Below, piece after piece: positions 6,723 through 11,145 of a stretch of DNA of 11,145 nt (position 1 is the stretch's first letter; each line of letters starts with the position of its first letter). The notes beneath the pieces are model-generated. The model ran no database searches. It had not been told where the DNA came from and saw only the letters and a list, made by a program, of their open reading frames with translations. The translations under genes were made by a program, and so were the position numbers. The DNA comes from an uncultured Microbacteriaceae bacterium (GTDB lineage Bacteria > Actinomycetota > Actinomycetes > Actinomycetales > Microbacteriaceae). The DNA is taken from NCBI GenBank assembly GCA_946481135.1, contig CAMLMQ010000091.1:1-11145 (forward strand), in the 5' to 3' direction.

Positions 6723-6728
6723 CACGCT
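6723..6728 (+). promoter_or_regulatory. possible -10 element for a leaderless AbiEi-like transcript
   Basis: CACGCT keeps the A at position 2 and T at position 6 of TAnnnT and lies exactly 6 nt (GAGGGC) before the ATG. The GAGGG inside that spacer ends 1 nt from the ATG, too close for ordinary Shine-Dalgarno use. The first base departs from consensus, so this is the weakest of the three such sites. Confidence 0.3.
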
Positions 6729-6734
6729 GAGGGC

Positions 6735-7286
6735 ATGAGTCTGCTCCCCCCGGTGCTGTGCCACCTCGACCTCGATCCGGTCGAACTGCAGGCGCTCCGC
6801 CTCGACGGGTCCCTCTACCCCCTCGGGGGCGCCTACTGCCTGCTGGGAGAGCTGGAAGCCCCCCGGCACCGGGCCCGGGCCGCTCTCGCCGCTCAGTCGC
6901 CGCGCCTCGTCGCCGAGCTCGGCACGGCGGCCTGGGTCTGGGGCGTGACCGGTGAACCCGACCGCCCGCGCTTCGCCGTCTCCCCCGCCGCCCGCGCGCG
7001 GGTCGCCCCCGGCACGACGGGGCTCGTGCGCGAGGTCGTGCACGAACCCGGCGACGTCGCCGACCTCGACGGATTCCGGGTGACGACTCCGCTGCGCACG
7101 GCGCTCGACCTGGCTCGGGCCGACGACGTGGATGCCGCCGACCGGGATGCCACCGTCGCGCGTCTCGCCGTGCTCGGGGGCTTCGGTCTCGAGCAGGCGC
7201 TCGCGTCGCTCGCCGAGCGCTCCGGCATCCCATCACGTCGGCACGCCGCCGCGCGGCTGCGTCGGGCGCTCGCGCTTACGCCGTAG
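6735..7286 (+). CDS. AbiEi-antitoxin-like protein, orphan
   Basis: This is a 183-residue protein, probably cytoplasmic. An N-terminal region resembles the degenerate winged helix of AbiEi-type proteins (LQALRLDGSLYPLGGAYCLL at 19-37). A helix (HRARAALAAQ, 45-54) and the LGTAAWVWG motif (62-70) follow. The central part has REVVHEPGDV (99-108), then the typical VTTPLRTALDLAR block (116-128). An Arg/Ala-rich C-terminal helix closes it. AbiEi is the antitoxin and repressor half of type IV AbiEi/AbiEii toxin-antitoxin pairs. Standalone relatives are common in Microbacteriaceae, with no proven role. No nucleotidyltransferase toxin gene lies next to it, and there is no C-terminal DUF559-type nuclease domain. 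It converges on relA and overlaps its last 11 bp. Codon use is like its neighbours. The gene is likely real; the family assignment comes from memory of motifs and is moderate. Confidence 0.7.
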   Translation: MSLLPPVLCHLDLDPVELQALRLDGSLYPLGGAYCLLGELEAPRHRARAALAAQSPRLVAELGTAAWVWGVTGEPDRPRFAVSPAARARVAPGTTGLVREVVHEPGDVADLDGFRVTTPLRTALDLARADDVDAADRDATVARLAVLGGFGLEQALASLAERSGIPSRRHAAARLRRALALTP

Positions 7287-9534
7287 ACACCCGGTAGACG
7301 TCGTAGACCGCGTCGATGCGGCGCACCGAGTTGAGCAGGCGGTCGAGGTGCACGGTGTCGCCCATCTCGAACACGTAGCGGCTGATCGCGAGGCGATCGC
7401 TCGACGTCGAGACATTGGCGGAGAGGATGTTGACGTGATTCTCGGCGAGCACCCGGGTGATGTCCGAGAGCAGCCCCGCCCGGTCGAGGGCCTCCACCTG
7501 GATCTGAACGAGGAACACGCTCGACGACGTCGGCGCCCATTCGACCTCGACGATGCGATCCGGTTCGGCGAGCAGGGTCGCGACGTTCTTGCAGTCGCCA
7601 CGGTGCACCGAGACCCCCGACCCGCGGGTCACGAAGCCGACGATCGGGTCACCCGGCACGGGCGTGCAGCACTTCGCGAGCTTCACGAGGATGTCGGGAG
7701 CCCCGCGCACGAGCACGCCCGAGTCGCTCGACTTGAGCTGCCGCGCACGTCCCTTGGTCAGGAACGGCACCTCGGCTTCGTCGGCCTCCGCCTCGGACTG
7801 CACGGCGGCGACGACCTTCTCGAGCACCGACTGCGTCGAGACGTGTCCCTCGCCGACGGCGGCGTAGAGCGCCTCGACGCCCTCGTAGCGCATGCCCGCC
7901 GCGACCTCGGCGAACACGTCGGAGCTCATCAGCTTCTGCAGCGGCAGGTTCTGCTTGCGCATCGCGCGGGCGATCGCATCCTTGCCGTGCTCGATCGCCT
8001 CCTCGCGCCGCTCCTTCGTGAACCAGCCACGGATCTTGTTGCGCGCACGGGGGCTCTTGACGAAGTTGAGCCAGTCCTGACTGGGGCCCGCGTCGGGGTT
8101 CTTCGAGGTGAACACCTCGACGACGTCCCCCGACGACAGCGTGCTCTCCAGCGGCACGAGCCGGCCGTTGACCTTGGCACCCATCGTGCGGTGCCCGACT
8201 TCGGTGTGCACGGCGTACGCGAAGTCGACCGGGGTCGCCCCCGACGGCAGGCCGATGACCTTGCCCTGCGGGGTGAAGACGTAGACCTCCTTCGCGCCGA
8301 TCTCGAAGCGGAGGTTGTCGAGGAACTCGCCGGCATCCTCGGTCTCGGCCTGCCAGTCGCTGATGTGCGCGAGCCAGGCCATCTCGGTGTCGTTCGTCGT
8401 CGTCGGCTGCTCGCCGCGTCCGGCGTTCACCCGCTCCTTGTACTTCCAGTGCGCCGCGACGCCGAACTCAGCCCGCTGATGCATCTCGTGCGTGCGGATC
8501 TGGATCTCGACCGGCCGCCCCTTCGGGCCGATCACGGTCGTGTGCAGCGACTGGTAGAGGTTGAACTTCGGCGTCGCGATGTAGTCCTTGAACCGACCCG
8601 GCACGGGGTTCCAGCGCGCGTGGATCGCGCCGAGCACGGCGTAGCAGTCGCGGATGTTGTTGACGAGCACGCGGATGCCGACGAGGTCGTAGATCTCGGT
8701 GAACTCGCGCCCGCGCAGCACCATCTTCTGGTAGATCGAGTAGTACTGCTTCGGCCGCCCGACGACCTGGCCCTTGATCTTGCCCGCTTTGAGGTCGTCG
8801 TTCACGGCGTCGATGACGTTCTGCACGAACTCTTCGCGCTGCGGCGTGCGGTCGCGCACGAGACTCTCGATCTCGACGTAGAGCTTCGGATGCAGCACGG
8901 CGAACGAGAGGTCTTCGAGCTCCCACTTGATGGTCTGGATGCCGAGCCGATGCGCGAGCGGCGCGTAGATCTCGATGGTCTCCTGCGCCTTGCGCTTGGC
9001 CGATTCGACCGGCACGAACCCCCAGGTGCGCGCGTTGTGCAGCCGGTCGGCGAGCTTGATGACGAGCACGCGGATGTCTTTGCTCATCGCGACGACCATC
9101 TTGCGCACGGTCTCGGCCTGAGCCGAGTCGCCGTACTTGAGCTTGTCCAGCTTCGTCACGCCGTCGACGAGCATCGCGATCTCGTCGCCGAAGTCGGCGC
9201 GCACGAGATCGAGGGTGTAGTCGGTGTCTTCGACGGTGTCGTGCAGCAGCGCCGCGGCGATCGTCTTCGAGCCGATGCCGAGGTCGGCGAGGATCTGCGC
9301 GACCGCGACGGGATGCGTGATGTACGGCTCGCCGCTCTTGCGCTTCTGGCCGCTGTGCGCCTTCTCGGCGGCCGCGTACGCGCGCTCGATGAGCGCGACA
9401 TCCGCCTTGGGGTGGTGCGTGCGCACCGTCTTGATCATGCGGTCGACGGCGCCCGTCGGCTGCGCCCTCGAGAACAGGCGCGGGAGGATGGTGCGCAGCG
9501 ACGAGGTCGACCCCGCCGCCTGCGTCTCCGTCAT
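7276..9534 (-). CDS. relA: bifunctional (p)ppGpp synthetase/hydrolase, RelA/SpoT homologue
   Basis: This enzyme makes and degrades the alarmone (p)ppGpp and runs the stringent response. It is 752 residues, normal for a long RSH. The hydrolase domain (about 30-200) has the HD box in LLHDTVEDT (96-104) and intact LADRLHN (161-167). The synthetase domain (about 240-365) has IYDLVGIRVLV (281-291), GRFKDYIATPK (313-323) and NLYQSLHTTV (325-334). RFKD is the RxKD signature of bifunctional Rel rather than the acidic version in synthetase-only RelA. Next come a TGS domain (about 414-477), a helical region, a Cys/His finger with CC at 622-623 plus His644 and Cys648, and a C-terminal ACT domain (about 672-750). 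It lies 41 bp downstream of secF in the same direction and overlaps the convergent AbiEi-like gene by 11 bp at its end. The ATG lacks a good Shine-Dalgarno; a TAGAAT hexamer lies 6 nt upstream. Confidence 0.97.
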   Translation of the reverse strand: MTETQAAGSTSSLRTILPRLFSRAQPTGAVDRMIKTVRTHHPKADVALIERAYAAAEKAHSGQKRKSGEPYITHPVAVAQILADLGIGSKTIAAALLHDTVEDTDYTLDLVRADFGDEIAMLVDGVTKLDKLKYGDSAQAETVRKMVVAMSKDIRVLVIKLADRLHNARTWGFVPVESAKRKAQETIEIYAPLAHRLGIQTIKWELEDLSFAVLHPKLYVEIESLVRDRTPQREEFVQNVIDAVNDDLKAGKIKGQVVGRPKQYYSIYQKMVLRGREFTEIYDLVGIRVLVNNIRDCYAVLGAIHARWNPVPGRFKDYIATPKFNLYQSLHTTVIGPKGRPVEIQIRTHEMHQRAEFGVAAHWKYKERVNAGRGEQPTTTNDTEMAWLAHISDWQAETEDAGEFLDNLRFEIGAKEVYVFTPQGKVIGLPSGATPVDFAYAVHTEVGHRTMGAKVNGRLVPLESTLSSGDVVEVFTSKNPDAGPSQDWLNFVKSPRARNKIRGWFTKERREEAIEHGKDAIARAMRKQNLPLQKLMSSDVFAEVAAGMRYEGVEALYAAVGEGHVSTQSVLEKVVAAVQSEAEADEAEVPFLTKGRARQLKSSDSGVLVRGAPDILVKLAKCCTPVPGDPIVGFVTRGSGVSVHRGDCKNVATLLAEPDRIVEVEWAPTSSSVFLVQIQVEALDRAGLLSDITRVLAENHVNILSANVSTSSDRLAISRYVFEMGDTVHLDRLLNSVRRIDAVYDVYRVSTA

Positions 9535-9540
9535 GACCTG

Positions 9541-9546
9541 ATTCTA
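9541..9546 (-). promoter_or_regulatory. candidate -10 element for a leaderless relA transcript
   Basis: On the minus strand TAGAAT is followed by six bases (CAGGTC) and the relA ATG. It lies in a locally AT-rich patch of the 41-bp secF-relA gap. The partial AGG is 3 nt from the ATG, too close for a normal ribosome-binding site. No good -35 is seen at 16-18 nt. A weak CCCG/CGGG stem (9563-9575) lies directly after the secF stop and might partly end secDF transcripts. Confidence 0.5.
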
Positions 9547-9575
9547 GTTATCCCCAGGTTCACCCGCCGGACGGG

Positions 9576-10592
9576 CTACGCGGCGACGGCGTTCTTCTCG
9601 CGCGCGTCGAGCACGCGCTTGTCGCGGCGCGCGATCTCGGGCTCGTTCTCACGGAACAGCGCGTAGAGCGGCGCCGCGATGAACGGCGTCGTGTAGGCGC
9701 CGATGACGGTGCCGACGAGCAGCGCGAGCGAGATGTCGCGCAGCGTGTCGGCGCCGAGCAGACCCACGCCGATGACGAGGATCGCGGCGACCGGCAGCGA
9801 CGCGACGACGGCCGTGTTGATCGACCGCACGAGCGTCTGGTTCGCCGCGAGGTTGACGGTCTCGCCGAACGTGCGCGTCGAGTCGTCACTCATCTCGGAC
9901 GTGTTCTCGCGGATCTTGTCGAACACGACGACCGTGTCGTAGAGCGAGAAGCCGAGGATCGTGAGGAAGCCGATCACCGCCGCAGGGCTGATCTCGAACC
10001 CGGTCGCGGCATACACCCCGATCGTGATCACGAGCACGTGCGCGAGCCCGAGGATGGCGGCGAGCGACATCTTCCACGTGCGGAAGTAGATCGCCATGAG
10101 CAGCAGCGCGAGGCCGACGAACACACCGAGGCCGATGAGGGCCTGACGCGTGATGTCGGCACCCCAGGTCGGTCCGACGAACGAGAACGTCACGTCGTCG
10201 GCGTCGTACGCCTCGGTGAGCGCGGCCGCGACCTCGCGTACCTGCGCCTCCTCGAGTTCGTCGGTCTGCACGCGCAGCCCGTCCTCGCCGACGGCCGTGA
10301 CGGTGACCTCGCGCTCAGGCACGACGCTCTCGACGGCTTCGACGGCGAGTTCGGTGTCGGAGGTGTCGGAGACACCGCTCACCTGGAACTGCGCGCCGCC
10401 GCGGAACTCGATGCTGAAGTTGAAGCCCTCGGCGGGGTTGCCCGCGCCCCGGATGAACGGCACCGAGATCGCGAGCACCATGAGCGCGATGGCGATGCCG
10501 AACCAGACCTTGCGTCGACCGACGAAGGGGACGGAGGTCTCGCCCGTGTAGAGGGCGTTTCCGAAGCGCGTGAGCGCGTTGCCGCTGGCCAT
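9576..10592 (-). CDS. secF: protein translocase subunit SecF
   Basis: SecF forms with SecD an RND-type membrane complex that uses the proton motive force to help pull proteins out through SecYEG. The 338-residue product has a basic N-terminus and TM1 at about 31-48. A periplasm-side P1-like domain (about 50-145) opens with FSIEFRGGAQF, the counterpart of the family's GIDFxGG signature. Five more membrane segments follow at roughly 149-169, 176-196, 202-222, 261-281 and 285-310. The family signature GFSLYDTVVVFDKIREN lies at 214-230 and RSINT at 256-260. A charged cytoplasmic tail ends the protein. The ATG overlaps the secD stop by one base (TAATG), and a GGAGGAG Shine-Dalgarno sits inside the secD end, so translation is coupled. 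Length and motifs are complete. Confidence 0.97.
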   Translation of the reverse strand: MASGNALTRFGNALYTGETSVPFVGRRKVWFGIAIALMVLAISVPFIRGAGNPAEGFNFSIEFRGGAQFQVSGVSDTSDTELAVEAVESVVPEREVTVTAVGEDGLRVQTDELEEAQVREVAAALTEAYDADDVTFSFVGPTWGADITRQALIGLGVFVGLALLLMAIYFRTWKMSLAAILGLAHVLVITIGVYAATGFEISPAAVIGFLTILGFSLYDTVVVFDKIRENTSEMSDDSTRTFGETVNLAANQTLVRSINTAVVASLPVAAILVIGVGLLGADTLRDISLALLVGTVIGAYTTPFIAAPLYALFRENEPEIARRDKRVLDAREKNAVAA

Positions 10593-11145
10593 TACTTCGT
10601 CTCCTCCAGCTGAGCCGCCTTGCGCTCGGCGATGGTCTGACGGCGCGCCGCCTCCCGGCTCGCCCCGGCGCGCCGCGCCTCCTTCGAGATGCGGAACTCC
10701 GCCCGCCCGCGGTAGACCGCACCGAGAGCCTCGGGGTCGAGGCCGCTCAGCGGATGACCCGACGAGAAGAAGCGCGTCGAGGCGAGCAGCTGCAGCATCG
10801 GATGCGTGAACAGCACGACGACGAGCACGTCGATGATCACCGTGATGCCGAGGGTGAACGCGAACCCGCGCACGTTGCCGACCGCGAAGATGTAGAGCAC
10901 GACCGCCGAGAGCAGGTTGACGCCCTTCGCGGCCATGATCGTGCGCAGGGCTCGCTTCCAGCCGGCCTCGACCGAGCCGACGACGCTGCGGCCGTCGCGC
11001 AACTCGTCGCGCACGCGCTCGAAGTAGACGATGAACGAGTCGACCGTCATGCCGATCGCGATGATGAGGCCCGCGACGCCGGCGAGCGAGAGTCGGTAGT
11101 TGTAGTGCTGCGCGAGGATCGTGATCGTCAGATAGGTCAGCCCAC
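10592..11145 (-). CDS. secD: protein translocase subunit SecD, C-terminal 183 residues (5' end outside window)
   Basis: This is the larger partner of SecF. The open frame enters from the right edge (first whole codon at 11141-11143) and gives a fragment starting GLTYLTITILAQHYNYRL. It contains the SecD signature in the loop around AIGMTVDSFIVYFERVRDE (10994-11059 region), corresponding to the family's IGMAVDANVLIFERIREE. Asp and the Glu-Arg pair are kept, while Ala-Asn-Val becomes Ser-Phe-Ile. The last membrane segments follow (AAKGVNLLSAVVLYIFAVG and TLGITVIIDVLVVVLFTHP). After the final span comes a basic cytoplasmic tail of about 60 residues rich in Arg, Ala and Glu, ending QLEETK. The N-terminal membrane segment and P1 domain are outside the window. 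The stop overlaps the secF start. Confidence 0.95.
   Translation of the reverse strand, partial: GLTYLTITILAQHYNYRLSLAGVAGLIIAIGMTVDSFIVYFERVRDELRDGRSVVGSVEAGWKRALRTIMAAKGVNLLSAVVLYIFAVGNVRGFAFTLGITVIIDVLVVVLFTHPMLQLLASTRFFSSGHPLSGLDPEALGAVYRGRAEFRISKEARRAGASREAARRQTIAERKAAQLEETK

Noticed and set aside
5556..7043. A 495-codon minus-strand open frame opposite the DUF349 and AbiEi-like genes
   Set aside because: It spans two plus-strand genes with good starts and has no domain signature; GC-driven shadow.
6735..7286. A complete AbiE-type toxin-antitoxin pair
   Set aside because: The upstream neighbour is the DUF349 gene and the downstream neighbour is convergent relA, so no AbiEii nucleotidyltransferase partner is present.
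7132..9666. An 844-codon open frame on the plus strand, antisense to relA
   Set aside because: Same artefact. The opposite strand encodes a complete RSH with all its catalytic motifs, and the antisense product has no recognisable domain.

Overview
The window is chromosomal housekeeping DNA from a high-GC actinobacterium, most likely a member of the Microbacteriaceae. The evidence is very high GC with strong G/C third-position use, frequent GTG starts, the cysteine-free actinobacterial form of ribosomal protein S4, and a gene order (secD-secF-relA ... cyclophilin / DUF349 / rarA - rpsD - alaS) that recurs across this class. The family assignment rests on remembered protein features and could not be searched here.

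Layout, left to right. The left part is read on the minus strand: the N-terminal 602 residues of alanyl-tRNA synthetase (cut by the left edge), a small single-membrane-segment YtxH-like protein, and rpsD, with rarA/mgsA upstream. rpsD appears to have its own promoter, a long leader able to fold, and a strong 12-bp hairpin behind it. In the middle, three genes are read on the plus strand: a membrane-anchored cyclophilin-type peptidyl-prolyl isomerase (divergent from rarA), a coiled-coil DUF349 protein, and an orphan AbiEi-antitoxin-like protein. The last converges on, and overlaps by 11 bp, the 3' end of the minus-strand relA/spoT-type (p)ppGpp synthetase-hydrolase. To the right lie secF and the C-terminal part of secD, translationally coupled through a TAATG junction and cut by the right edge.

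Functionally the block combines translation (AlaRS, S4), stringent response (Rel), replication-fork maintenance (RarA), export (SecDF) and extracytoplasmic folding (cyclophilin). There are no insertion sequences, tRNA or rRNA genes, CRISPR arrays or integration scars. No gap without a gene exceeds 300 bp; the longest (2837-3110, 274 bp) holds the rarA 3' hairpin and the rpsD promoter and leader.

I see no new multi-gene system. The observations most worth following are: (i) three genes (rarA, abiEi-like, relA) share a -10-like hexamer exactly 6 nt from the start codon and lack a usable Shine-Dalgarno, the geometry of leaderless mRNAs; (ii) a three-part switchable inverted repeat in front of alaS; (iii) a structured rpsD leader; (iv) a context-dependent choice of the Asp codon that enriches the hexamer GGATGC; and (v) the orphan AbiEi-like gene overlapping relA tail to tail.
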